From Candidatus Methanomethylicaceae archaeon (GTDB lineage: Archaea > Thermoproteota > Methanomethylicia > Methanomethylicales > Methanomethylicaceae): a stretch of 60,223 bases of DNA. Each line of letters begins with the position of its first letter. The first letter of the stretch is position 1. The stretch covers positions 1-60,223 of the forward strand of contig JACTUC010000011.1 in NCBI GenBank assembly GCA_015660995.1. The letters run 5' to 3'. The translations under genes were made by a program, and so were the position numbers. Positions 24,868 to 33,227 of this stretch are shown here, piece after piece. Under the pieces are notes generated by a model that was given only the letters and a program-made list of their open reading frames with translations, was not told where the DNA came from and ran no database searches.

Positions 24868-26127
24868 TCAGAGCCTAACTGATTCGCCTATGCAGGGGGC
24901 AAGTGCCTCGTGGCCTGTCTCGCGTTTAATGTTCTCGGCAAGTGCTATGCACGAAGCTGCCTCGCCGTGGACGCAGAGGATCTTGGGGTTACCTTTCAGG
25001 GATTTCGCAATGCCCATCAGGCTCTTGCTCCCGCAGTGTGACGAGAAGTTTATCCACTCTGTCCTGCACTTGACGTCCCTCAGTTCTCCGGGTGGACCAT
25101 ACTTCCCTTGGTCCAGAAGTATCCTTCCTGGCGTGCCTGGAACTTGGTAGGAGACAAGGATGACACAGTCCCTCGTTCTGTTCTTGATCTTGTCCATGTA
25201 GCGCGTCGAGGCTCCGCCCGTGAGCATCCCTGACGAGCTTATTATTACTCCCGGTCTGTTCATGACCTTCTTCCTGTCCTTTTCGCCGGAGACCCATCTT
25301 GCCCTGGACATGGCGTCCTTAAGCAGCTTGGGATCCCTGAGCTCACCGGGTCTGGTCAAAATCACCCTTGAGGCAGTCCTGCTCATCCCATCCAGCGCAA
25401 CGTCGTACTTGAACCCGTGCTTCTGCAGGACGCAGAGCATCTCTTGGGACCTGCCCACTGAGAATGCTGGGATGAGTGCAAGTCCCCCTCCCTCAACGAC
25501 ATCATTGACGACCTCCATGAGCTTCTTCTCCTGCTCCTCCCTCGGAGGGTGGTCGACAGTAGCATAAGTGCTCTCCATGATTGCAAGGTCAAGCTCCGGT
25601 AAGTCGATCTTTGCCCCCTTCAGTAGAGCCGTGTCAATGGTGTTGATGTCGCCAGAATACCATATGCTCTTTCCATCCAGCCTGATTAAGGCATTCACGC
25701 TTCCTGGTATGTGCCCAGAGCTGCTGAACTCTACCTCAGCTTCCCCCATCCTCTCGGGCTTGCCATCTATCTCCGTGTAGCCGTCTATCATGGTCTTGAG
25801 TTCGAGCGCCTCAAAGGGAATGTAATATGCTGAGAGGTGGAGCAGGTCGCGTATCAGGATATCCGTTAATTGCATCGTCATGTTTGTCATGTACGCGGGT
25901 GGTGTCCCCGACGTGTAGAAGAATGGCGCTGCGCCTGAATGATCCAAGTGCGCGTGCGTTATGATCAGTCCGTTCATATCCTTTGACGAGGAAGAAAGGG
26001 GAAGCACAGGCCGGTCCTCCCTCACCAAGACCCCATAATCAAGGAGTAGCTTGGTGTTGGGTCCCTTGACCTCAAAGCAGGATCTTCCGACCTCCCTGCC
26101 TGCGCCAAAAACTGTGACGTTTACCAA
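24868..26127 (-). CDS. Beta-CASP ribonuclease, aCPSF2-like
   Basis: The 419-residue protein has the metallo-beta-lactamase motif H58-x-H60-x-D62-H63, S-G-H-I-P-G-S, Y-S-G-D-I-N and M-E-S-T-Y, followed by beta-CASP motifs in R-P-G-V-I-I-S-S-S-G-M, with the terminal V-H-G-E His. It lacks the N-terminal KH domains of aCPSF1 and so is the aCPSF2 type, an RNA endo/5'-exonuclease family. The start is TTG 26127. It is divergent from the PAC2 gene. Confidence 0.9.
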   Translation of the reverse strand: MVNVTVFGAGREVGRSCFEVKGPNTKLLLDYGVLVREDRPVLPLSSSSKDMNGLIITHAHLDHSGAAPFFYTSGTPPAYMTNMTMQLTDILIRDLLHLSAYYIPFEALELKTMIDGYTEIDGKPERMGEAEVEFSSSGHIPGSVNALIRLDGKSIWYSGDINTIDTALLKGAKIDLPELDLAIMESTYATVDHPPREEQEKKLMEVVNDVVEGGGLALIPAFSVGRSQEMLCVLQKHGFKYDVALDGMSRTASRVILTRPGELRDPKLLKDAMSRARWVSGEKDRKKVMNRPGVIISSSGMLTGGASTRYMDKIKNRTRDCVILVSYQVPGTPGRILLDQGKYGPPGELRDVKCRTEWINFSSHCGSKSLMGIAKSLKGNPKILCVHGEAASCIALAENIKRETGHEALAPCIGESVRL

Positions 26128-26187
26128 TTTTAACTTAACCTCCGTAATGAACTTTTTTAAAACCTTTAATCTCCCTTAAAAGCCCTC

Positions 26188-26197
26188 CTATAAATTA
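26188..26197 (+). promoter_or_regulatory. TATA box of the PAC2 gene
   Basis: ctataaatta at 26188-26197 predicts transcription starting near 26219. This lies downstream of the TTG at 26202, which could otherwise extend the reading frame, and so favours the later ATG 26256. Confidence 0.45.
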
Positions 26198-26255
26198 GTT
26201 CTTGGAAATTCCAACGGCCCTATCTAGTCAATATATTTACCCGTCCTGTTTTATT

Positions 26256-27002
26256 ATGCAGAAGCGAATAGCAAATTTGGAGTTGCTTAAGGTGTCAATA
26301 ACATTCCATGTTAAAGCCCCGCTCAAAGACTGCGTACTGGTGACAGGCTTTCACGGCCTGGGCGCAACCGGCTATATAGCAGTAAAGCATGCCGTGACTT
26401 CCTTGAATGCTGAGCTCATCGGTTATATAGAGACCGAGAAGATCCCACCGTTCGTCTCGATGGACGAGGGTCGCCTATCGCTGCCCTTCGAGGTCTATAA
26501 AAAGGACAAGTTTGTCTTTGTGATCACCAATGTACCGCCACACCCGCGGGAGCGCCAGGCCTTCTCAAAGGAACTGACAGCCTGGGTGATTAAGGAGGGC
26601 TTCAGCGCAGCATACCTAATAGGTGGTCTGGACAACAGGCTCAAACCTACAGAGGGCGACAAGCTGAGGTGCACAATGACAAAGACCTACAAAGGTCCGC
26701 CTGAACTCGACATCCCACAGCTTGAAAAGGGTCTATTCGTTGTCGGCCCGCTCGCCGTGATGCTTGCATGCTTCGAGATCAACAACTTCCCCGCAATTGC
26801 TCTCTTGCCCTACGCGAACCCTACGAGGCCGGATCCGATGGCAGCCTCGGTTGCTATCGAGTACCTAAACAAGCTCGCGAACCTGAATATCGATGTTTCG
26901 CCGCTCCTAACAGATGCCCAGAAGATCGAAGCTGAGATACAGGAGCTCATGAAGCAGAGACAGGACAGGACCAAGACCGACCACAGGACGCTATACATTT
27001 AG
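26256..27002 (+). CDS. PAC2 family proteasome-assembly chaperone-like protein
   Basis: From ATG 26256 the protein has 248 residues. It has the PAC2 pattern: V-L-V-T-G-F-H-G-L-G-A-T-G-Y-I-A near residue 30, N-V-P-P-H-P-R-E-R then helix W-V-I-K-E-G-F, G-G-L-D-N-R, and P-T-R-P-D-P near the C-terminus, where related proteins read P-D-P-x-A. Archaeal PbaA/PbaB-like homologues act in proteasome assembly or as ATP-independent chaperones. The gene is divergent from aCPSF2, and no proteasome gene is in the window. Confidence 0.8.
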   Translation: MQKRIANLELLKVSITFHVKAPLKDCVLVTGFHGLGATGYIAVKHAVTSLNAELIGYIETEKIPPFVSMDEGRLSLPFEVYKKDKFVFVITNVPPHPRERQAFSKELTAWVIKEGFSAAYLIGGLDNRLKPTEGDKLRCTMTKTYKGPPELDIPQLEKGLFVVGPLAVMLACFEINNFPAIALLPYANPTRPDPMAASVAIEYLNKLANLNIDVSPLLTDAQKIEAEIQELMKQRQDRTKTDHRTLYI

Positions 27003-27023
27003 GCAAGAGCCTTCTGCGCATGG

Positions 27024-27626
27024 CTAGACTGCAGTGCTTCTCTGCTTCACTACTATCTTTACCCCTTTCTTGAGGGCTTCAAGCACAGAATTCACGGACC
27101 GTTCGCATTCGAGCACATTCACGACAGTCCCGATCTGCCTTCTCTCGTGAGCATCGCTACCGCCTATGCCCGGCAATCCTAGGACCGATGCGAACTCCTT
27201 CGCCTGCCTATTGGAGCCGCTGTTGCACTTACCGTTATAGGTTTCAATGAGGTCGACCTTGAGCATCCCACACCTTTCCCCAAGGGATGACCTGCTGCCG
27301 TTGAACGGGTGAGGCGCTAGGACGAGTCCGCCCCGCATATGAGCCATCTCTATTACCTGATTTGGGTCTTTCCCGATCAGCGGATCATCCAGCCCTAGGA
27401 CGATCAGATCTCCCATGTCGGTCGTCACCTCTACCCCTGGGACGATCAAGAATTCCTTAAACGCGCTGCTCGTCTTTAGCCTCCTGTAGCCCTCCATCGT
27501 GTCGTGGTCGGTCACGGCTATTGCATTGATGCTGGATGCCAACATGCCGTCCCTCAGCTGAGTGACGGTTATCGAACTGTCCGGGGAACTGTTGGTGTGG
27601 ATGTGGGGATCAAATACTATGCGCAT
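27024..27626 (-). CDS. PHP domain phosphoesterase
   Basis: From ATG 27626, with GAGGT eight bases upstream, the protein has 200 residues; an in-frame start at 27650 lacks similarity. PHP motifs are D-P-H-I-H-T-N-S-S-P-D (His-x-His), T-D-H-D-T, G-V-E-V-T (Glu), P-H-P-F and G-S-D-A-H, which build a trinuclear metal site for phosphate-ester hydrolysis. Substrate not determined; histidinol-phosphate-, DNA- or nucleotide-directed enzymes share the fold. It overlaps the end of the TGT gene by 17 bases, so it is probably cotranscribed with TGT and the SmAP3 gene. Confidence 0.85.
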   Translation of the reverse strand: MRIVFDPHIHTNSSPDSSITVTQLRDGMLASSINAIAVTDHDTMEGYRRLKTSSAFKEFLIVPGVEVTTDMGDLIVLGLDDPLIGKDPNQVIEMAHMRGGLVLAPHPFNGSRSSLGERCGMLKVDLIETYNGKCNSGSNRQAKEFASVLGLPGIGGSDAHERRQIGTVVNVLECERSVNSVLEALKKGVKIVVKQRSTAV

Positions 27627-29151
27627 CTTGCCTGACCTCTTCAGCAGCATCCTCGATTGAATCTACTCTCACTAACCCCTTCAGTTCGTTCTTTATTGCG
27701 CCGCCGACAATTATCGCCTTTGTATAATGGTTCCTCTTGATGAATCCCTTCAGGAAATCTTGGCTCATCGTCGTCACGCCACCGCAGCCTTCGAACTGCG
27801 AAAGCGGAAACGTTTCTGCCAGCTCAACTGGGACTATTTCAAAGGGTTGCCCGTAGAAACAAAAGTGCACTCTCTCCACCTTCATTGCCCTACGCGCTTC
27901 CCAGTAAGAGCTTGACCGGCTGAATGGCTTGTCAGAGGGCATGGGAAGAAGGACGAGAATATCTTTTCCATCGGGGCGCTTGTACCTCTCAGAGATCCTC
28001 CTTTTGTACCTCAAGACCTCAGGTCTTGCACCAGACAGCTCGTCGAAGATGAATAGCCCCCTAACGCTCTTTCCCATCACGGGATCATTGATCTCTAGGT
28101 AATCTGAGTAGTGGGCCAGCCTCTTGAAGCCCTCGAAGAGCTTTGGATGGGACCTACACCGCATCTCGATCAGCTCCCACAAAGCCCCCTCCCTGATTGC
28201 CTGCTTAATCGTCCGGATCTCAGCCATCGTAACATAGAGGTTGTGCCTCGCAAGCTGATTCTCCCTCTCAGCTTTGCGGAGTGCCAGCAGCTCCTCAAGG
28301 CCATGCGACGTGCAGACTGGGCAGCTGCAGGGTAGCTCGGTGAGATCCTCCACCCTTATGGTTCTAGTAGTAGTCATGTAGCGGCCATCCTTCGCAAACA
28401 GGGCATAGGCTGCTGAATCGAAGAGATCGCAGCCCAGCGCAGTAGCAAGGGAGAGCATCATCGGATGCCCCGCCCCGAAGAGGTGCAGGGGTCTTTCGGG
28501 TGGGAGGTTGACCTTCGCTGTGACTATCATGTCGACCAGCGCGGCGTAGTCATACTCTTCCATGATCTGGGTGGGGCTCCCCAGCGCATGCGTATGGAAA
28601 TCCAGCTTCCCCATGCTCCGGGCGCTCTCTGCCACAAGGTCGAGGTACCTTCCACCTTGCACGGGGCCAGCCCAAAGAATAGCTGGGTCGCTCCTCAAAC
28701 CTATGCTCTGCTTCGCCCTCTTTATGGTCTCTTTGACCGTGAACTCCGCTTCTTCCCTGGCAGCTCGCCCGCCAGTGGGTATGTCGAGTATAACCGCGAT
28801 GTCGCTCCCTATGGCTTCCTGGAAGCTTATTATCTCCTCGGGGCTGGTGTCCACTCCGCCATAGACGAGGATTTGGTAGGCACCAGAGTCCGTCATTACT
28901 GGGCCGTCGAAGCCGGTGAGTTTGTGCACCTCGGGTCTCTCCATGCCGAAGTGTTTGAGGATAAGATACGAGTTGGTGATGATCATCCCGAAGCCAAAAT
29001 TCTCTTTGAGCTCTCTGGGAGGGATGGTGTTCTTGACAGGGTTTACCACTGGCATGAGGTATGGGGTCTCGATCGTTCCCCGCCGTGTGTGCAATTCCCC
29101 AATCCGGCCAGCTAGATCTCTTTCCTTTACCTCAAAACTCATCAAATTCAT
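27610..29151 (-). CDS. tgtA: Archaeosine tRNA-guanine(15) transglycosylase, apparently lacking PUA
   Basis: The 513-residue protein has the TGT catalytic features: T-D-S-G-A-Y-Q (Asp), D-I-P-T-G (nucleophilic Asp), G-A-G-H-P, and the zinc motif C-S-C-P-V-C with H-N-L-Y. It swaps guanine 15 for preQ0 in tRNA. A C1/C2-like region follows (about residues 360-513), then the protein stops; recalled full-length archaeal TGTs (about 580 residues) carry a further PUA domain. The gene overlaps PHP by 17 bases and sits 33 bases after the SmAP3 gene. It belongs to a tRNA/RNA-maturation operon. Confidence 0.9.
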   Translation of the reverse strand: MNLMSFEVKERDLAGRIGELHTRRGTIETPYLMPVVNPVKNTIPPRELKENFGFGMIITNSYLILKHFGMERPEVHKLTGFDGPVMTDSGAYQILVYGGVDTSPEEIISFQEAIGSDIAVILDIPTGGRAAREEAEFTVKETIKRAKQSIGLRSDPAILWAGPVQGGRYLDLVAESARSMGKLDFHTHALGSPTQIMEEYDYAALVDMIVTAKVNLPPERPLHLFGAGHPMMLSLATALGCDLFDSAAYALFAKDGRYMTTTRTIRVEDLTELPCSCPVCTSHGLEELLALRKAERENQLARHNLYVTMAEIRTIKQAIREGALWELIEMRCRSHPKLFEGFKRLAHYSDYLEINDPVMGKSVRGLFIFDELSGARPEVLRYKRRISERYKRPDGKDILVLLPMPSDKPFSRSSSYWEARRAMKVERVHFCFYGQPFEIVPVELAETFPLSQFEGCGGVTTMSQDFLKGFIKRNHYTKAIIVGGAIKNELKGLVRVDSIEDAAEEVRQDAHSI

Positions 29152-29184
29152 CCCAAAAAATGAAAAAATGAAGGTCTTTACGAT

Positions 29185-29607
29185 CTATGCTCTCTGTTCC
29201 ATAACGTACTGATCGTAGACCTTCTTTACCCTGTCAACCATAGGCCCAGTTCCATCCACACCCTCGGGCGTGACCCTTATCCGGTCCATCACCGTAATGA
29301 ATCCAGCGTCTTCATAGTACTTTACCATGTTAGGGAACATTTTTGAAAGCCTCTCGGAAAGCCCCTTTATGTCGAATGGTTTCTCCTTGAGGAGAATCTC
29401 TGATACAGAGTCCCCTCGGATTATAACTCTGGGGTACCTCTCCTTGTCAAGAGCAACATCCTCTAGACATATGCTCAAAGTGGAGGGGTCAAAAGCAATA
29501 AGTTTGCCATCGTAAGCAGTGCCTCTAGTTGTCAAGATCCTTACATTTTTATCGACGAAGCCGTTCAGCTCGCCTAAGTAACGGCGTCCGCCAGTAGTTA
29601 CGCTCAT
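29185..29607 (-). CDS. Sm-like protein with C-terminal domain (SmAP3-like)
   Basis: The 140-residue protein has an Sm1/Sm2 fold at residues 10-75: F-V-D-K-N-V-R-I-L-T-T-R-G-T-A-Y-D-G, L-I-A-F-D-P-S-T-L-S-I-C-L-E-D-V and a V-I-I-R-G-D-S-V. A C-terminal alpha/beta extension follows (about residues 76-140), with F-D-I-K-G-L-S-E-R-L and M-V-K-Y-Y-E-D-A-G. This matches SmAP3, the extended Sm-like protein recalled from Crenarchaeota. It is expected to form rings and bind RNA or the oligo-U regions of transcripts. It heads the tgtA-PHP operon. Confidence 0.85.
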   Translation of the reverse strand: MSVTTGGRRYLGELNGFVDKNVRILTTRGTAYDGKLIAFDPSTLSICLEDVALDKERYPRVIIRGDSVSEILLKEKPFDIKGLSERLSKMFPNMVKYYEDAGFITVMDRIRVTPEGVDGTGPMVDRVKKVYDQYVMEQRA

Positions 29608-29728
29608 CCCCGAATCACCTACCCGTTCTTAGTAAATGTTTATATCTAATATTTCCTTTGGTGGCGAAATCACAATAGACCACCCACTGCGCGTTATTAT
29701 CGTAAGTACATCCTAAGAATTGTCGAGT

Positions 29729-30304
29729 TCAATGAATCAGATCTTGCAGCCTGCCTTCGATCTCCAGCACTGAAATCCAGTTGACGCTTCCAGCCAGCAG
29801 TCCTCCCTTGCCCCTGAGAACCCTCTCAGCCTCTTTGGCGACGTCTGAAACCTCCCTGCCGGTGGTGTCTATCTCCCTTACCCTGTCCCCGAAGCTCTTC
29901 ACGGCCGCAATAAGGCATGAGTCTAAGAGTTCCGCCTCCACATTTTCCTTTACCTTCGAGTCGGGATACCCCCTCCCGATGAGCCTTTCCTTGAGAACAA
30001 GGGGGTTGCACCTAAGAACAATAGTTGCTTTCACGAACGCACCGGGGACAATTTCTGCAAAATGACCCTCAATTATTACGTTCTGATTCCCCTTGAGAGC
30101 CTTCCTCAGCGCCCTCCTGACCGCCGCTACGTCCACTATGCTGGTCTCTCTTGCGATATCTCTGCCTTTGATCCCACCGGATTCTTTTGCCAATGCATTC
30201 AGTTCTATGAGCTTCCTTCCAGTTTCCCTGGAAAGCATTTTGGCTACCTCTGTCTTTCCAACACCAGGTGTACCCGTTATTACAATCGCTTCTCCGCCAG
30301 CCAT
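29729..30304 (-). CDS. Fap7/AK6-like NMP kinase family protein
   Basis: The 191-residue P-loop protein begins with I-T-G-T-P-G-V-G-K-T (Walker A), has V-I-I-E-G-H-F-A-E and L-R-C-N-P-x-x-L-K-E-R-L-x-x-R-G-Y, and Y-P-D-S-K-V-K-E-N. This is the Fap7 (AK6/hCINAP) pattern: archaeal and eukaryotic proteins that bind ribosomal protein S11/uS11 and act in small-subunit maturation. It is therefore more likely a ribosome factor than a bulk adenylate kinase. No overlapping partner; the thermosome gene follows about 150 bases away on the same strand. Confidence 0.8.
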   Translation of the reverse strand: MAGGEAIVITGTPGVGKTEVAKMLSRETGRKLIELNALAKESGGIKGRDIARETSIVDVAAVRRALRKALKGNQNVIIEGHFAEIVPGAFVKATIVLRCNPLVLKERLIGRGYPDSKVKENVEAELLDSCLIAAVKSFGDRVREIDTTGREVSDVAKEAERVLRGKGGLLAGSVNWISVLEIEGRLQDLIH

Positions 30305-30460
30305 ATCCTGCCAGTCCTGTTGATCAAGAAATGATGGGGTGGAAGTTGGTTTTAACCCTTGCCTGAATCAAGAAGGGCTGTCAAGAAATCCCAGAAACAA
30401 AGACAAGAATCAGATTATAATAAAATAAAATAAAAAAGAAGAAGGGAAAATGGGGTTCGC

Positions 30461-32107
30461 TTAATCGAACTCGCCAGCTCCGCCTTCGCCCGGTCTCGGG
30501 GGCATCTTGGGCGCTCCGCCACCCTTCGCAGAAGCTATTACGTCGTCGATCCTCAGGATCATCGACGTCGCTTCCATTGCTGACTTTATCGCTTGGAGCT
30601 TCACTGCTATCGGCTCGATTACGCCTGCAGTCAGCATGTTGCCTGTTTTGCCCTGGAGCACGTCGACTCCTGCCCAGATCTCGCCTTTATCGTGCATTGA
30701 CCTCAGTTCGACGAGTATGTCTATCGGGTCCAAGCCTCCGTTCTCAGCAAGGGTTCTCGGTATCGATTCGAGGGCGTCTGCAAACGCCTCGATTGCAAGC
30801 TGTTCCCTGCCACCCACGCTGGAGGCATAGTCCCTGAGGTTCTTTGCAGCCTCTAGCTCTGGGGCTCCGCCGCCTGCGACCACCCTGCCATCCTCCACAA
30901 CATCGGCGACGACACATAGTGCATCGTGCAGCGTCCTCTCTGCTTCATCAACGAGCCTCATCAGGCCTCCCCTGATAAGGATGCTTACCGCCTTAGGGTT
31001 CTTGCAGCCCTCTACGGAGGTCAACTTGTCCTCGCCGTATTTTTCCTCCTTGACGACCTTTGCGTCTCCGAGGTCGGTGTGGTTTAGGTCGTCGAGGTTA
31101 GTGATTATCTTTGCACCCGTAGCCCTCTGGAGCTTCTCCATATCAGACTTCTTGACCCTCCTGATGCCTACTATCCCTTCCTTTGCGAGGTAGTGCTGGG
31201 CTATGTCGTCCATGCCCTTCTGGCAGAAGACTACATTCGCGCCGGAATCCTTTATCTTTGTGACCATATCCCTGAGAAGTTTCTCCTCCTCATCGATGAA
31301 TGCCCTCATCTGAGTCGGGTCGTTTATCCTGATCTCCGCGTCGAACTCTGTCTTCTCTATCTCTAGTGGGGCGTCCAACAGGGCTATTCTTGCCTTATCC
31401 ACGGTCTTCGGCATGCCCGGATGAACGATCTCCTTGTCAACAATTACACCAAAGACAAGCTTGCTGTCCGTAAGACTGCCGCCCTGCTTCTTGACGATCT
31501 GTATGTAGTCGATGTCCGCCACATACCCTTCACCCCTCCTATCCGTGACCTGCTTCACCGCCTTAACTGCGATGTTACCGAAGAAGTCCTGGACACCAGC
31601 CGAAGCTTTGCTGTTCATTGCGGTGTACGCGATCTTCTGGAGCATCTTGTCGTCCTCAAAAAGAACTGGAATTGCTATCTTCGAGAGTACATCTATGGTC
31701 TTGTCCGTAGCTTTCTTGTAGCCTTGGACAATCAGAGTCGGGTGGATGTTCTTCTCCACCAGCTCCTCTGCTCTCTTAAGAAGCTCCCCAGCCAAGACTA
31801 CAGATGTGGTTGTTCCATCGCCCACTTCCTCGTCCTGTGTCTTAGCGACCTCGACCATCATCTTCGCAGCGGGGTGCTGTAACTCGATCTCTCCGAGTAT
31901 AGTGGCTCCGTCGTTGGTTATGGTGACATCGCCGAGGGTGTCCACGAGCATCTTGTCCATGCCCTTGGGACCCAATGTAGTTCTCACAGCCTCTGAAACC
32001 GCCCTGGCTGCCATCATATTGACCCTTTGGGCATCTTTACCCTGCGTCCGCTGGGTTCCTTCCTTCAAAATTAAAACTGGAACTCCGCCAAGATTTGCAT
32101 TAGCCAT
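30461..32107 (-). CDS. thsA: Thermosome (group II chaperonin) subunit
   Basis: From ATG 32107 the protein has 548 residues. AGGTGAT lies upstream with a 7-base spacer, so this ATG is preferred over 32119. Chaperonin signatures are [30 protein letters not shown] and [11 protein letters not shown]-driven 16-mer protein-folding cages are expected in the cytosol. The C-terminus is short and Gly/Pro-rich ([10 protein letters not shown]) and lacks the Gly-Gly-Met tail common elsewhere. Whether a second subunit exists outside the window is unknown. Confidence 0.95.
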   Translation of the reverse strand: MANANLGGVPVLILKEGTQRTQGKDAQRVNMMAARAVSEAVRTTLGPKGMDKMLVDTLGDVTITNDGATILGEIELQHPAAKMMVEVAKTQDEEVGDGTTTSVVLAGELLKRAEELVEKNIHPTLIVQGYKKATDKTIDVLSKIAIPVLFEDDKMLQKIAYTAMNSKASAGVQDFFGNIAVKAVKQVTDRRGEGYVADIDYIQIVKKQGGSLTDSKLVFGVIVDKEIVHPGMPKTVDKARIALLDAPLEIEKTEFDAEIRINDPTQMRAFIDEEEKLLRDMVTKIKDSGANVVFCQKGMDDIAQHYLAKEGIVGIRRVKKSDMEKLQRATGAKIITNLDDLNHTDLGDAKVVKEEKYGEDKLTSVEGCKNPKAVSILIRGGLMRLVDEAERTLHDALCVVADVVEDGRVVAGGGAPELEAAKNLRDYASSVGGREQLAIEAFADALESIPRTLAENGGLDPIDILVELRSMHDKGEIWAGVDVLQGKTGNMLTAGVIEPIAVKLQAIKSAMEATSMILRIDDVIASAKGGGAPKMPPRPGEGGAGEFD

Positions 32108-32215
32108 AGAATCCATCACCTAAATGTTCACAGAGAAAACTTTTACACTTCTATATATTCATTTCTATGGGGATGGCTCAGAAAGGAGGAGTGGAGCTTT
32201 TTCGCCATCGCAGGA

Positions 32216-32446
32216 TCAAACGCCGAGCTTCGTGAGCGAAATCAGCTTCCGGCTCGCCATCTTGACGTCTTCAGAGTTAACCGTCTTTCTGCCCGCATGC
32301 TTCGCGAGGGCTATAGACTCTCTAGAGACCTCTAGCGCTAGGGTCTCGATTACCTCCCTCAGCGCTTCCGCCGCCTCCTCGCTCACCCTCTCAGCGCCAG
32401 CTTTCCTCATAATCCTATCAATCGGCGAGATTGCTATATCCGTCAT
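32216..32446 (-). CDS. Archaeal histone
   Basis: From ATG 32446 the protein has 76 residues and a canonical histone fold: I-S-P-I-D-R-I-M-R-K-A-G-A-E-R-V, A-L-R-E-V-I-E-T-L-A-L-E-V, H-A-G-R-K-T-V-N and D-V-K-M-A-S-R-K-L. The short loop and helix-strand-helix spacing fit DNA-wrapping histones such as HMf. The reading frame continues upstream, but only this ATG gives a normal N-terminus; the TATA-like ACTATAAAAT (32478-32487) lies about 37 bases upstream, predicting an almost leaderless mRNA. The last 10 residues (K-L-I-S-L-T-K-L-G-V) extend slightly past the typical end. Confidence 0.9.
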   Translation of the reverse strand: MTDIAISPIDRIMRKAGAERVSEEAAEALREVIETLALEVSRESIALAKHAGRKTVNSEDVKMASRKLISLTKLGV

Positions 32447-32477
32447 GGTAATCGCCGTTAGAGACTTGTTGAATACA

Positions 32478-32487
32478 CTATAAAATC
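32478..32487 (-). promoter_or_regulatory. TATA box of the histone gene
   Basis: On the minus strand this reads ATTTTATAGT. Its centre lies about 37 bases upstream of ATG 32446, so the transcript would begin about 11 bases before the start codon, supporting the short reading of the histone. Confidence 0.45.
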
Positions 32488-32573
32488 TTTCCCCATCAAT
32501 GGTGGCACCCATCATGCTGACAATTACATCACAAATTATAAATTGCTGTGTTTGCATCGGGTGAGTGGTATCG

Positions 32574-33062
32574 GTGAACGATTTGGGAAAAGTACGTATC
32601 GGCAAGGTAAAAAGTGTCTCAGGCGAGCTCGTACGCAAGTATCCGGCCGCATTTTCAACCGACTTTGACGTTAACAAGAAGCTCATCTACCAGTATACTG
32701 ACATTCGCAGCAAGCACCTCAACAACAGGGTCGCAGGCTATGTCACAAGGCTCATCGTGTCGCAGAAGACGAGGGAAGAAGCCCTGAAGCTTGAAGAGGC
32801 AGAGCTGGCTTCACAACAGTCCGCGGAGGCTCCCGTCATGGAGGGCGCACAGGAAGAGAGTCCGCCTTCAGAAGCAGCGGCAGAAACTGCTGCCGAAGCT
32901 ACTGCAGCGGGCAAAGCAGAAGCTGAGTCTGAATCAAAGGAAGCAGCTGAAGTCGAGGCCGATGAAGAAGCCGAAGATGAGGAATCAACAGAAGGCGCTG
33001 TCGAAGAGAAGGCTGAAGAGAAAACGGAAGAAAAAAGTGAAGAGCCCGCTAAGAAGGCCTAA
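32574..33062 (+). CDS. rps17e: Ribosomal protein eS17 with a long acidic C-terminal tail
   Basis: The first 60 residues match eS17: L-G-K-V-R-I-G-K-V-K-S-V-S-G-E-L-V, K-Y-P-A-A-F-S-T-D-F-D-V-N-K-K and N-N-R-V-A-G-Y-V-T-R-L. The archaeal protein normally stops at about 65 residues. Here a tail of about 95 residues follows, dominated by E/A/S/K with runs of E-E-K-T-E-E-K. GTG 32574 lies 8 bases after GGTGAG; GTG 32565 is possible. The ORF is divergent from the histone. The tail is probably disordered; its role is unknown. Confidence 0.9.
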   Translation: MNDLGKVRIGKVKSVSGELVRKYPAAFSTDFDVNKKLIYQYTDIRSKHLNNRVAGYVTRLIVSQKTREEALKLEEAELASQQSAEAPVMEGAQEESPPSEAAAETAAEATAAGKAEAESESKEAAEVEADEEAEDEESTEGAVEEKAEEKTEEKSEEPAKKA

Positions 33063-33144
33063 TTTCAAACAATCTCTTTAGGAGTATTTTTAGCTTATTG
33101 TGGGTAGTATTTTTTATACCGCCTTAATTAAAGGAGAGTTTGGA

Positions 33145-33198
33145 ATGAAGTGGTTGACCTGCACTGAGGGAACGATGAAGAACCGGCACCTCCACTGA
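33145..33198 (+). other. Candidate 17-aa leader ORF upstream of the SerK-like gene
   Basis: ATG 33145 is preceded by AAGGAGAG (33131-33138) and reads 17 codons (begins MKWLTCTEGT) to TGA 33198. A TATA-like TTTTTTATA at 33109-33117 would start transcription near 33140, so the ORF could also be leaderless. Its size gives no coding proof. Possible leader peptide, or chance. Confidence 0.25.
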
Positions 33199-33227
33199 CC
33201 ACCAAAGGTAATTATGGAGAGCGGATT

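Noticed and set aside
26202-26255. Upstream TTG start of the PAC2 gene
   Set aside because: It lies between the TATA box (26188-26197) and the predicted transcription start, and the extra residues do not fit the family.
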